From the NCBI RefSeq assembly GCF_001296025.1, contig NZ_LJHV01000002.1:620001-684000 (forward strand): DNA of 64,000 bases, written 5' to 3'. Every line of letters starts with the position of its first letter. The first letter of the stretch is position 1. This stretch comes from Porphyrobacter sp. AAP60. GTDB taxonomy: Bacteria > Pseudomonadota > Alphaproteobacteria > Sphingomonadales > Sphingomonadaceae. Below, in pieces: positions 1-8,648 of this stretch. The notes under the pieces were generated by a model. It was given only the letters and a program-made list of their open reading frames with translations, was not told the origin of the DNA and searched no databases. The position numbers and the translations under genes were made by a program.

Positions 1-1688
1 CCGATTACGAATAATGCAATCGAAAGGTCGCTGATCTGCGGCATCAACGTCACCGCGCCAGCCTGTCCAGCGGTGAAGCGGGCAATGCCGATCAGCAGAT
101 CGAGCGAATGCTGCACGACCCACCAGCACGGCCCTCCCAGCCCGACTGTGTCGAGCAATAAACCCAGCGCAATCATCGGCATCGACACAAAGGTGACCAG
201 CGGAATGGCCACCACATTGGCCAGCGCGCCATAGACCCCGGCACGGTGAAAATGGAACAGGACGATCGGCATCAGCGCCAGTTCGATCACCACCCCTGTC
301 ACAAACAGCATAACCACATTGCGTCCGGTGCGGTGCCACCACGGCTCCTCGCGCGGGGCGAGGAACCTGCGAACCGGGGCGCTGGTAGAGAGCGCGATAA
401 TCGCCAGAACCGCGGAAAAGCTCATCTGGAAGCTCGGCCCGATCGCGCTTTCGGGCCACAGCAGCAGCACGAACCCCGCCGCAACCGCAACCATGCGCAA
501 TGACAATGCCTCCCGCCCCAGGGCCAGCGCGCCCAGCACCAGCAGCGCAGCCACGCAACTTCGCACGGTCGGCACTTCTGCCCCCGTCAGCAAAGTGTAA
601 CCGACGCCCGCAAGCGCCCCCACGCCCGCCGCGACAACGGGTAACCGCACGCGCAAGGCAAGCGCAGGCCACAAGGCCAGCAACTTGATCGCCATGAAGT
701 ACGCTGCCGCAATCACCGCGCTGACATGCAGACCACTGATCGAAAGCAGGTGAGTGAGACCCGAATCGCGCATCGCCGCCTCGTCAGCCTCGGATATGCT
801 GCCGCGGTCGCCGCTCGCAAAAGCCGCCGCAATTGCTCCCGCCGATCCATCGACCCGTGACCGGACATGCGCAGCGAGCCAGCGCTGCACGCTTGCAAGC
901 CCGCCGGCCTCTGGTGCAGGCTTTAACACTTCAAGCCGGCCGACCATGGTGCCGGTCGCCGCCAGCCCCTTGAACCACGCGGCGCGGGCGAAGTCATAAC
1001 TGCCTGGCAACATCGGGCTGGCAGGTGGCATCAACCGCGCACGCAGGCTGACAACTGCTCCTTCGGAAAGCTCGGTCGGGACTCCGTCCTCGCCAAAGCT
1101 GGTCAGCGGCACATTGACCCGCACCTTGCGCGCCGTCCCGCTTTCCGCATCACGCACGGCGAGCGTCAGGCGAATGCGCCCTTCGGCGGGCTGATCTTCG
1201 CGTTCAAGTACGGCGCCATGCAGACGCATCACCATCGGCCGCGCGATCGGTTCTGCCCCGATCAACTCCGAGCGCGCCCAGATCACACCGATCCCTAGGG
1301 CAAATACCAATCCGCAAGCCACCAGTGCGAGGCGCAGATTGGCGCGGGTCTCGTCAGCATCGCTTCCAGGGGGCCAGACAGCCAGCGCGCCCAGAGCCAT
1401 CCCCGCGCCGCCAGTTATGGCCGCGCACCATTGCCATGGCCCCGGCAGGGCGAACCACGCCATGATCCCGCCCGCAAAGACAACCGCCAGCCACGGTGCG
1501 CGATCAAACCCGGCGCGGGTCAGAAACCCTTCCGCGGCATCCCCCATACTGGGAGCGGACCACGGCCCTGCCCCGCCTCCGGCGCTGGACATTCGCTGCG
1601 CGGTTTGCCAAGGCCGCCGCATTCCTCCGCCAGCGGCATCGCTGCCGCCCGGATCGTCCCCCATCGGTATGATCGGCACATCGCGCAC
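1..1688 (-). CDS. comEC: ComEC/Rec2 family DNA-uptake channel protein, 3' end outside window
   Basis: This polytopic inner-membrane protein belongs to the family that forms the channel for single-stranded DNA import during natural transformation. The reading frame is open from about 1740 to position 1. The decisive motif is [15 protein letters not shown] (coded near 726-770), the hallmark of the competence domain. It is followed by several hydrophobic helices and preceded by a DUF4131-like N-terminal region with two hydrophobic helices. Start choices are GTG 1688, with a GGGGGA stretch just upstream, or ATG 1664; neither is certain. The C-terminal part, including any metallo-beta-lactamase-like domain, would lie left of the window. 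The gene diverges from gltX with less than 80 bases between them. No other competence genes are visible, so active transformation is not shown. Confidence 0.9.
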   Translation of the reverse strand, partial: MRDVPIIPMGDDPGGSDAAGGGMRRPWQTAQRMSSAGGGAGPWSAPSMGDAAEGFLTRAGFDRAPWLAVVFAGGIMAWFALPGPWQWCAAITGGAGMALGALAVWPPGSDADETRANLRLALVACGLVFALGIGVIWARSELIGAEPIARPMVMRLHGAVLEREDQPAEGRIRLTLAVRDAESGTARKVRVNVPLTSFGEDGVPTELSEGAVVSLRARLMPPASPMLPGSYDFARAAWFKGLAATGTMVGRLEVLKPAPEAGGLASVQRWLAAHVRSRVDGSAGAIAAAFASGDRGSISEADEAAMRDSGLTHLLSISGLHVSAVIAAAYFMAIKLLALWPALALRVRLPVVAAGVGALAGVGYTLLTGAEVPTVRSCVAALLVLGALALGREALSLRMVAVAAGFVLLLWPESAIGPSFQMSFSAVLAIIALSTSAPVRRFLAPREEPWWHRTGRNVVMLFVTGVVIELALMPIVLFHFHRAGVYGALANVVAIPLVTFVSMPMIALGLLLDTVGLGGPCWWVVQHSLDLLIGIARFTAGQAGAVTLMPQISDLSIALFVI

Positions 1689-1765
1689 AGGCTTGTCCCC
1701 CGACCGGCCCGGCTCAGTTAAAGCCAGCACCCAAGCCGCTCAAAGTGAACAGGAAATATCACCTC

Positions 1766-3217
1766 ATGGCAAGCGAAAGCAGCACAGACGGCGCGGCTCT
1801 GGCCACCGAAGTTGTCACCCGTTTCGCCCCGTCGCCCACCGGATATCTGCACATCGGCGGCGCGCGCACCGCGCTGTTCAATTGGCTTTACGCTCGCCAC
1901 CACGGCGGCCGCACCCTGCTGCGGATCGAGGATACCGACCGCAAGCGCAGCACGCAGGATGCGATCGATGCGATCATCGATGGGCTGGAGTGGCTGGGTC
2001 TGGACTACGACGCACCACCGGTTTTCCAGTCAGACCGTGCTGAACGGCACGCAGAAGTCGCCGTGCAGTTGCTTGAAGCGGGCCATGCTTACAAGTGCTT
2101 TGCCACCACCGAAGAACTTGAAGCCATGCGTGAAGAGCAGCGCGCCCAGAAGAAGCCGCTGCGTTATGATGGGCGCTGGCGCGATCGCGATCCGGCAGAG
2201 GCGCCGGAAGGCACGCCTTTTGTGATCCGCCTGAAAACACCCAACGAGGGTGAAATCACCATTCACGATCAGGTTCAGGGCGCGGTGACAGTCCGCAACG
2301 AAGAAATCGACGATTACATCATCTTGCGCGCCGATGGCACGCCCACCTATATGCTCGCGGTAGTGGTGGACGATCACGATATGGGCGTAACCCACGTGAT
2401 CCGCGGCGACGATCATCTCAACAATGCGTTCCGCCAACTGCCGATCATCCGCGCGATGAACGAGATCGCCAAGGAAACCGGGCAACCCGGCTGGCCCGAT
2501 CCGGTCTATGCCCATATCCCGCTGATCCACGGATCGGACGGGGCCAAGCTTTCCAAGCGCCACAGCGCGCTGGGCGTGGAGGCTTACCGCGACGAATTCG
2601 GCATTCTGCCCGAAGCACTGTTCAATTACCTGCTGCGCCTTGGCTGGGGCCACGGCGACCGTGAAGAAATCACCCGCGAGGAAGCGGTCGAACTGTTCGA
2701 TCTGGCGGGCGTCGGCAAAAGCCCTTCGCGGTTCGACCTCAAAAAGCTCGAAAATCTTAACGGACATTATCTGCGTGAAGCCAATGATGCGCGCCTTGCC
2801 GCGCTGGTAGCGGCGCGGATCGGCGAACATGCCGATGAAGAATTGCTGACCCGCGCCATGGCGGTGTTGAAAGTGCGCGCCAAAAACTTGGGCGAAGTGG
2901 TTGAAGGTGCAGGCTTCCTGTTTGCCACACGTCCCCTCGCCATGACCGAGAAAGCCACTGCATTGCTGGAAGGTGATGGCCGCGCGATTCTCCGCAAGAT
3001 TTACGAGGCCCTGCGGGGTGAAAACGACTGGACAAGCGAGGCGCTCGAAGCCACTACGAAGGCGCTTGCCGAGGAGCAGGGATTGGGACTTGGCAAGCTG
3101 GCGCAGCCGATGCGCGCGGCGCTGACCGGGACGACCACCTCACCCGGTATTTTCGATGTTCTGGTCCTTCTGGGACGGGACGAGGCCCTCGCCCGGCTTG
3201 AGGCTCAGGCTGCTTGA
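1766..3217 (+). CDS. gltX: Glutamate--tRNA ligase
   Basis: This class I aminoacyl-tRNA synthetase charges tRNA-Glu with glutamate in the cytoplasm. The first signature, [13 protein letters not shown], lies about 30 residues from the N-terminus after FAPSPTGYL. The second, the KMSKS-type loop, appears as [10 protein letters not shown] in the middle of the protein. The length of about 483 residues fits a bacterial GluRS. The frame is open from GTG 1745, but ATG 1766 is preferred because AGGA sits 11 bases upstream and the conserved region begins soon after. Many alphaproteobacteria carry two GluRS paralogs, one of which may charge tRNA-Gln for later amidation. The sequence alone does not say which this is. 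gltA follows after about 50 bases on the same strand. Confidence 0.95.
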   Translation: MASESSTDGAALATEVVTRFAPSPTGYLHIGGARTALFNWLYARHHGGRTLLRIEDTDRKRSTQDAIDAIIDGLEWLGLDYDAPPVFQSDRAERHAEVAVQLLEAGHAYKCFATTEELEAMREEQRAQKKPLRYDGRWRDRDPAEAPEGTPFVIRLKTPNEGEITIHDQVQGAVTVRNEEIDDYIILRADGTPTYMLAVVVDDHDMGVTHVIRGDDHLNNAFRQLPIIRAMNEIAKETGQPGWPDPVYAHIPLIHGSDGAKLSKRHSALGVEAYRDEFGILPEALFNYLLRLGWGHGDREEITREEAVELFDLAGVGKSPSRFDLKKLENLNGHYLREANDARLAALVAARIGEHADEELLTRAMAVLKVRAKNLGEVVEGAGFLFATRPLAMTEKATALLEGDGRAILRKIYEALRGENDWTSEALEATTKALAEEQGLGLGKLAQPMRAALTGTTTSPGIFDVLVLLGRDEALARLEAQAA

Positions 3218-3270
3218 CGCAGGCTGCGCACGATCGGATCGAGGCAAGGAATTTGGACAGGAGACACACT

Positions 3271-4557
3271 GTGGCAGACAAGCTGGCGAAACTCGAGCTG
3301 GGCGGGAAGACCTTGGATTATTCGGTGCTCGAAGGCAGCACCGGTCCCGACGTCATCGACATCCGCAAGCTCTACGCACAGACTGGCGCATTCACTTTCG
3401 ACCCCGGCTTCACATCGACCGCCAGCTGCGAAAGCGCGCTGACCTATATCGATGGCGACGAAGGCGTGCTGCTGCACCGCGGTTACCCGATCGGCCAGCT
3501 GGCCGAAGATTCCAGCTTCATGGAAGTCAGCTATCTGCTGCTCAACGGCGAACTGCCGAGCAAGGACGAGCTTGACGACTTCACCTACACCATCACCCGC
3601 CACACTATGCTGCACGAGCAGCTCATGACGTTTTACCGCGGTTTCCGCCGCGACGCGCACCCGATGGCGATCATGTGCGGCGTGGTAGGAGCCCTGTCGG
3701 CCTTTTATCATGACAGCACCGACATTTCCGATCCGGAACACCGCAAGATCAGCTCGCACCGCCTGATCGCCAAGATGCCGACGATTGCGGCGATGGCGTA
3801 CAAGTATTCGGTTGGCCAGCCCTTCGTCTATCCGGACAATTCGCTGAGCTACACCGGCAATTTCCTGCGCATGACCTTCGGCGTCCCGGCAGAACCCTAT
3901 GTGGTGAACCCCGTGGTGGAACGCGCGCTGGACCGGATTTTTATCCTCCACGCCGATCACGAGCAGAACGCCTCGACCTCGACCGTGCGCCTTGCCGGCT
4001 CTTCCGGCGCAAACCCGTTTGCCTGCATCGCGGCCGGGATCGCCTGTCTTTGGGGCCCGGCGCACGGCGGCGCCAATGAAGCGGCGCTCAACATGCTGCG
4101 CGAGATCGGCACACCCGACAAGATCCCGCACTACATCGAGCGCGCCAAGGACAAGAACGATCCGTTCCGCCTGATGGGCTTCGGTCACCGCGTCTACAAG
4201 AACTACGATCCGCGCGCGACCGTGATGCAGCAGACCGTGCGCGAAGTGTTTGAATCGCTCAAGGTCACCGATCCGCTGTTCGAAACCGCATTGCAGCTGG
4301 AAGAGATCGCACTGAACGATCCCTATTTCATCGAGAAGAAGCTGTTCCCGAACGTCGATTTCTATTCGGGCATCATCCTTTCGGCGATCGGTTTCCCGAC
4401 CACGATGTTCACCGCGCTGTTTGCCCTTGCCCGCACAGTCGGCTGGGTGGCGCAGTGGAACGAAATGATCAGCGATCCCGGCCAGAAGATCGGCCGTCCG
4501 CGCCAGCTCTATACCGGGCCGACGCAGCGCGATTATACCCCGCTCGACAAGCGTTAA
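3271..4557 (+). CDS. gltA: Citrate synthase (type II)
   Basis: Citrate synthase condenses oxaloacetate and acetyl-CoA to citrate, the entry step of the TCA cycle. The protein is about 428 residues, the usual size of the hexameric type II enzyme. Visible conserved segments are [20 protein letters not shown], the histidine-containing [25 protein letters not shown] and [15 protein letters not shown]. Together these supply the catalytic His and Asp environment. The frame is open from 3214, overlapping the end of gltX. GTG 3271 is chosen because GGACAGGAGA lies just upstream and because [13 protein letters not shown] is a typical start for the family. It may be cotranscribed with gltX. It ends 19 bases before the convergent kinase-like gene, and I see no clear terminator between them. 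Confidence 0.96.
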   Translation: MADKLAKLELGGKTLDYSVLEGSTGPDVIDIRKLYAQTGAFTFDPGFTSTASCESALTYIDGDEGVLLHRGYPIGQLAEDSSFMEVSYLLLNGELPSKDELDDFTYTITRHTMLHEQLMTFYRGFRRDAHPMAIMCGVVGALSAFYHDSTDISDPEHRKISSHRLIAKMPTIAAMAYKYSVGQPFVYPDNSLSYTGNFLRMTFGVPAEPYVVNPVVERALDRIFILHADHEQNASTSTVRLAGSSGANPFACIAAGIACLWGPAHGGANEAALNMLREIGTPDKIPHYIERAKDKNDPFRLMGFGHRVYKNYDPRATVMQQTVREVFESLKVTDPLFETALQLEEIALNDPYFIEKKLFPNVDFYSGIILSAIGFPTTMFTALFALARTVGWVAQWNEMISDPGQKIGRPRQLYTGPTQRDYTPLDKR

Positions 4558-4576
4558 ACCGTAATGGCGGGGCGCG

Positions 4577-5989
4577 CTATTCGGCTGGCAGTTCCAGTCT
4601 GAAGAGCGCGCCCCCGCCCTCGGCGGGCTCCACTGTCAGGCTACCCGCCATCGCTTCGGCCAGGCGGCGCGAGATGAACAGGCCAAGACCTGAACCTTTG
4701 TCGTTCCCGCCATCAGTATCGCGCCCAAGGCGTTCGAACTTGTCGAAGATCCTCTCTGCCTGATCCGCTGCGACCCCTGGCCCTTCATCGGCCACGCATA
4801 CCAGCGCCCGGCTATCAGCCCTTGCCGCAGCAGTGATCCGAACGACACTGCCTGCTGGCGAATAGGCAATGGCGTTACCGATCAGGTTGATGAGGATCTG
4901 CAGCACCCGGCGGAACTCGGCCATAGCCACGGCCTCGCCGCGCGCCGCATGCACCTCCAGGGCGATATCGCGGTTCTGCGCTCGCACGCCCAGGATGCCC
5001 GCCGCCCGCACGGCCGCATCAGCCAGATCGACCGGTTCGCGCGCGGTGCTAAAGCCGGGTGTTTCGACCACTTCGAGATCGGCCAGATCATCCAGCATAG
5101 CGGACAGATGCTGTCCGGCGCTGGCAATTGTGCCAGCATAATCGCTGTATTCTTCGCGCAAAGGCCCGGCAAGGCGAGCGCGCATGGTTTCGGCATTGGC
5201 GATGATCCGCGCAATCGGCTGGCGCAGCACTGGCGTCAGCGCCGTGCCGACAAGCCGTGTGGGCGAGGCTTCGGTTTCGGCAACCGCTTCCTGTGCTGCG
5301 GCGGGCGCGCATACCAGCGGCTCGTCTGCAATCAGCAGCAGCTCAAAGCCGACAGGGTTGATCACATCTGCCCCCAGCGGGATCAGACGAATGCGCCAGT
5401 GGCGATCCGAACCGGGAAAGCGGCAAGCGGCACCATCGAGCAGTCGCCAATGGAGCGGCTGATGATGACTGACCGCGCTGAGATCGACCAGATCCGTCCA
5501 GACAATCCCCGGCTGCGCGATTGCGGCCGCCTGAAGGCCCATGGCATCAGCTGCGATCACGCTCAGAACCTGCACCCGCTGGATGGCATCAAGCCGTGCG
5601 GTAACCTCGGCGGTAGCTCTGTCGATCGCATCGATCTGTTCGGCAAGTTCGCGGTCGCCGGGCGTGGTCTGCGCACTGCGCTGCCAGTTTTCGACCAGCA
5701 CCTCGCAACCTCCGCCATCAGCCTGGCTCAAGGGATGGATGCGGGCGAAGCCGGAGACCAGCGCATCGCCATCAAAGGCGCTGAAGTTGCGCGCCAGTTT
5801 CAGCCCCATACGCCGCGCTTGCTGCACCAGTGAAAGCAACTCGGGGATCGCCAGTGTCCCTGGCAAATCGCCGCCGCAGCGGGTTTGCAGGTCTGCAAGC
5901 GGCTCATCGGCGCTCAGCAGCCTGTCATGCGTGTCTGTTAAGCCGCATGCGCCCAGCAGGTTTTCGTGCCGATCCATGGTATCCATCAT
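4577..5989 (-). CDS. Histidine-kinase-like protein lacking the phosphoacceptor His
   Basis: The 470-residue protein has the architecture of a soluble sensor kinase. A PAS-like sensor region (about 100-225) is followed by a dimerisation helix pair (about 245-310) and a GHKL ATPase domain (about 350-470). The ATPase boxes look intact: N box LINLIGNAIAYSPAG (366-380), G1 DEGPGV (401-406), F box IFDKFERLG (414-422) and G2 GSGLGL (432-437). In the first helix, the place of the usual SHELRTPL motif reads LTPVLRQP (251-258), putting proline at the phosphorylated histidine. No transmembrane segment is visible. The start at 5989 overlaps the upstream gene's stop as ATGA, so the two are translationally coupled. 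It may bind ATP or dimerise without autophosphorylating, or act as a regulator of another kinase; this is inference. Confidence 0.8.
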   Translation of the reverse strand: MMDTMDRHENLLGACGLTDTHDRLLSADEPLADLQTRCGGDLPGTLAIPELLSLVQQARRMGLKLARNFSAFDGDALVSGFARIHPLSQADGGGCEVLVENWQRSAQTTPGDRELAEQIDAIDRATAEVTARLDAIQRVQVLSVIAADAMGLQAAAIAQPGIVWTDLVDLSAVSHHQPLHWRLLDGAACRFPGSDRHWRIRLIPLGADVINPVGFELLLIADEPLVCAPAAAQEAVAETEASPTRLVGTALTPVLRQPIARIIANAETMRARLAGPLREEYSDYAGTIASAGQHLSAMLDDLADLEVVETPGFSTAREPVDLADAAVRAAGILGVRAQNRDIALEVHAARGEAVAMAEFRRVLQILINLIGNAIAYSPAGSVVRITAAARADSRALVCVADEGPGVAADQAERIFDKFERLGRDTDGGNDKGSGLGLFISRRLAEAMAGSLTVEPAEGGGALFRLELPAE

Positions 5990-6918
5990 GCTGCCGAGCC
6001 TGCAACCAGCAGCTCTGCCGCGCGGTTCGACGAAATGGCTGCAATCGCACGCGGCATCCGTGCGGCCGGTTCAACCAGCAGGAACTGCCGCTCAATCGCC
6101 GTTAGCGAAAGCTCGGCTGCCCGCAACGCGAGTGCAAGCCGCACGCCTTGTCCTTCGTGGCATGCAAGCACCCCTTCCCCGCGCGATTGATGGTTACGTG
6201 CTGCAAGAGCACTGGCAAACAGGGCGAGCCCCGCGTGATCAAGCGAAAGTGCTGCAAATGCCCCGCGCCGCATTGCCGCAACAAGCCGGGCAAGCAAGCC
6301 GAGCCGGCTGGTCGCCTCGTCATAGCCGGCTTGAAGTTGCGCAATTCCCGCGCATCCATTGTCTAGGCTGCGCGCCAAAACCGCATGAAACAGCTCTGCG
6401 GGTAGCTCTCCCAAGGGCAGTTCCATGCGCCGCTGGGTCTGGATGAAACGCGACTGGGCGGCCAGCACCTGCATTGCGAGGCTGGCAGTCGCTGGATCAT
6501 CGGAAGCAATCAATTCCTGCAATAAGGGGGTCAAAACAGGATCAATCGCGTGTCGCTGCTGGAACCGTTCGGCCAGCAGGCTTTCATTCGCCAGCGCATG
6601 GCAGAAACCCAGTAACGCCTCGTTCTGCATCAAGGCATCGGCATGGTGCTCAAGCAATGCCGGGTTTGTTTCGGACAATGTGCGAATGGCCGGATCACGG
6701 CCTTCCATCGCGGCGATCAACTGGGCACTGCAATCACGGATCATCCCGCGCACGCGCGCAAGGATGGCATCGCTGAGCAAGGCCTGCGCCTCGCTCGCCA
6801 GCAGATGCCGCAAGACGGGGACAACCGCCGACATCGCGCGGTTTTCACGCGCGAGTTCACCCCGAAGGAGGGCCTCGACCTCCTGGTCGGCGGCAAGGTC
6901 GATGATATCTTCGCCCAT
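5986..6918 (-). CDS. Helical protein of unknown function
   Basis: I do not recognise this family. The 310-residue protein is almost entirely alpha-helical by composition, rich in Ala, Leu and Arg, with no signal peptide or membrane segment. Repeated amphipathic helices suggest a HEAT-like or scaffold fold. Its stop overlaps the start of the kinase-like gene by four bases, which ties the two proteins functionally. The frame opens at GTG 6939. ATG 6918 (MGEDIIDLAADQ) is preferred because GGAGGT stands about 13 bases upstream, but the GTG cannot be excluded. A DUF2336-type or kinase-partner role is possible but unsupported by any motif I can name. Confidence 0.7.
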   Translation of the reverse strand: MGEDIIDLAADQEVEALLRGELARENRAMSAVVPVLRHLLASEAQALLSDAILARVRGMIRDCSAQLIAAMEGRDPAIRTLSETNPALLEHHADALMQNEALLGFCHALANESLLAERFQQRHAIDPVLTPLLQELIASDDPATASLAMQVLAAQSRFIQTQRRMELPLGELPAELFHAVLARSLDNGCAGIAQLQAGYDEATSRLGLLARLVAAMRRGAFAALSLDHAGLALFASALAARNHQSRGEGVLACHEGQGVRLALALRAAELSLTAIERQFLLVEPAARMPRAIAAISSNRAAELLVAGSAA

Positions 6919-6959
6919 CCTCGAAAGGCTTACCTCCACATAGTTAAATCCGCGTTAGT

Positions 6960-8156
6960 TCAATCACGGCCTGCGCGCAGCAGCAAACCTGCCAATAGCC
7001 CCAAGGCGAGACAGGCCAGCACTTCAGGAAACAAACCCACTGCCGCAGCCAGCGCGAGTACCAGCAACAGCGCTGCACGGTCGCTGGCGCTGACCGCCCA
7101 TGTCGAACCGCGATCACGCCCGGCAAGGCGCGCCAAGCCGATCACCACCGGCCCGCACACCGCCAGCGCATTCCAGACAGGCCACGGAGAAAGCGCGAAC
7201 CACAAGGTCGCAGCCGCAGCCAGATCGACCGCGACCGGCAACGCATTGGTGCTGTCAGGTTGATCGCCTCCTGTTCGTAGCTTTCCGGAGATGTCGTCGA
7301 AAGCTGCCGCCACAGCCGCAGCGAACGCACCGGCGCTGGCCAATGCGATGGCGGGAATTGCCCACCCGAACACCGCCATCAACAAACCCGTCAGGATTAG
7401 CATGATGGCGGAGGCGCCTGATATGACAGCACCCTGCGCCAGCCCCCGGGGCATCAGCGCGCGTACCAACACACCGGCAAGGCTTACCAATGGCGCGCGC
7501 CAGTCACTTTGAGGCGCAACTTTGGCAAGCATCAATCGTTCATGCGCCATGACTGCACCGGCGCAGTCTGCCAGCAGCCACGTTTCCGGCGCGACTTCTT
7601 GAGCCGAAAGTTCGCGACACGGTGTCCCGGCCTGCAAGGCAAGCCGCACCAGTACCGAAACCGGATCGGAATCGGCAGGAAAATCGGCGAGTTGCTGCAC
7701 TGGCGCCCCGCGCATTATCAGCAATCCCGCCCAATGGCGCGTTGCATCAATCCGTTCGAAATCCTGCGGTCGCGCAGCAGCAAGCGGGTGATCATCAGGG
7801 ATGGTGGCCACCATCCGGTGCCCGCCCGTTTCGCTTTGCGCCAGCGCGGCCATGACCGCCGGATCAGGCACCAACCCGTCTCGCAGAACGATCAATTCAT
7901 CCTCGCTCCGCACCAATGCCGGGATCGCAGCAAAGCCCTGCAAAGCATGGAAGGTGCCACCGGCCCTCTCAACATCGTGCTGAAGCCGAAGCACTTCTCC
8001 CGTTGCGCTTTCAGCCAGACACAAAATACGCTCGGCCCCCAGCATTCGGAGCAAATCAACCTGCCAACCCAGCACAGAACGCCCGGCCAGCGGCAATTCG
8101 GCACGCAAATCACCCGCAGCAGTGCGAGTGACAGCAGCAATCAGGCCGATACGCAT
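6960..8156 (-). CDS. Transferase-like membrane fusion with degenerate motifs
   Basis: The 398-residue protein has a soluble N-terminal half and a membrane C-terminal half. Residues 19-44 (AELPLAGRSVLGWQ, then DLLRMLGAERI) match the start of sugar-1-phosphate nucleotidyltransferases. However, the preceding glycine-rich nucleotide loop (normally LAAGxGxRL) reads LIAAVTRTAAGDLR and is not intact. The C-terminal half, from about 235, has roughly six hydrophobic helices. After the second comes FDDISGKL (286-293), where CDP-alcohol phosphotransferases carry DGxxARxxx with further Asp residues; only traces remain. The layout recalls bifunctional inositol-phosphate cytidylyltransferase/phosphotransferase enzymes, but activity is doubtful. 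ATG 8156 has GGAG ten bases upstream, inside a hairpin. It lies downstream of the Hpt-like gene and about 40 bases upstream of the helical-protein gene. Confidence 0.65.
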   Translation of the reverse strand: MRIGLIAAVTRTAAGDLRAELPLAGRSVLGWQVDLLRMLGAERILCLAESATGEVLRLQHDVERAGGTFHALQGFAAIPALVRSEDELIVLRDGLVPDPAVMAALAQSETGGHRMVATIPDDHPLAAARPQDFERIDATRHWAGLLIMRGAPVQQLADFPADSDPVSVLVRLALQAGTPCRELSAQEVAPETWLLADCAGAVMAHERLMLAKVAPQSDWRAPLVSLAGVLVRALMPRGLAQGAVISGASAIMLILTGLLMAVFGWAIPAIALASAGAFAAAVAAAFDDISGKLRTGGDQPDSTNALPVAVDLAAAATLWFALSPWPVWNALAVCGPVVIGLARLAGRDRGSTWAVSASDRAALLLVLALAAAVGLFPEVLACLALGLLAGLLLRAGRD

Positions 8157-8166
8157 GGCTTTGTGT

Positions 8167-8197
8167 CTCCGCAGGCGGGTTTTCGACCCGCACGGAG
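8167..8197 (-). promoter_or_regulatory. RNA hairpin masking the Shine-Dalgarno of the downstream gene
   Basis: Read on the minus strand, CTCCG (8197-8193) pairs with CGGAG (8171-8167). The inner GCGGGT (8191-8186) pairs with ACCCGC (8180-8175) around a CGAAA loop. This gives 11 base pairs interrupted by a small asymmetric bulge (one base against three). The 3' arm holds the GGAG that would be the ribosome binding site for ATG 8156. The hairpin could act as a translational switch or RNA thermometer, or simply end transcription from the Hpt-like gene upstream. No U-tract follows, which argues against a simple intrinsic terminator. Confidence 0.5.
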
Positions 8198-8267
8198 TGG
8201 CGTGTTCGTCTCAGGGGTTCAAGCGGCTTTGCAACGCTCCGCCTGCATCAGGCGGCGCTTGACCGGA

Positions 8268-8579
8268 TCAGCGCCTGGCAGCGCGAGCAAAACGTCCGAG
8301 CACGCCTTCGATCTCGCGGATCGCCATTGGCTCACCGGGCGCGGCGTGCAATGCAATTTCGGCGGCCTGCAACAGGTCTTCGGCGTGGAAACTGGCGGCC
8401 AAGCCTTTCAGACGCATGGCGGCGACATTCCAGTTGCCATCGCACCTTGCGCGCTTAAGCAGATCGAGCTGGCGGTTTGCGCTGTCAAGGAACGCCACAC
8501 GCAATTCGCGCAGCAACACGGCATCATCGCCGGCCGCTGCCGCCAGAGTTGCATCAAGGGCTCCGTTATCAAACGCCAT
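8268..8579 (-). CDS. Hpt-like four-helix protein lacking the phosphoacceptor His
   Basis: The 103-residue protein has the size and helical pattern of a stand-alone histidine phosphotransfer domain. It includes the stretch NVAAMRLKGLAASFHAEDL (51-69). In working Hpt domains this helix reads AHxLKGxAxxxGxxxL, with the first His phosphorylated. Here Met55 stands in that place, and a His (65) sits where Gly is usual. The fold may be kept while phosphotransfer is lost. It begins at ATG 8579, with only 69 bases separating it from the divergent coiled-coil gene. It is followed by about 110 bases, including a hairpin, before the transferase-like gene. It may bind a receiver domain or the neighbouring kinase-like protein. 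Confidence 0.7.
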   Translation of the reverse strand: MAFDNGALDATLAAAAGDDAVLLRELRVAFLDSANRQLDLLKRARCDGNWNVAAMRLKGLAASFHAEDLLQAAEIALHAAPGEPMAIREIEGVLGRFARAARR

Positions 8580-8648
8580 GTACAGGCTTTAATCGCGATT
8601 GGGTTAAAGCGGGGTTTATCCCGATTCCGGCTGTGGTATGAGTGTGCC

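Noticed and set aside
2030..2830. 266-codon minus-strand frame opposite gltX
   Set aside because: The glutamyl-tRNA synthetase motifs lie on the plus strand throughout; this is a GC-rich antisense shadow.
3205..4188. 327-codon minus-strand frame opposite gltA
   Set aside because: It lies entirely over conserved citrate synthase sequence and has no recognisable domain.
7509..8648. N-terminal extension of the coiled-coil protein frame
   Set aside because: It is antisense to the transferase-like and Hpt-like genes and has no domain; ATG 8649 is the sensible start.
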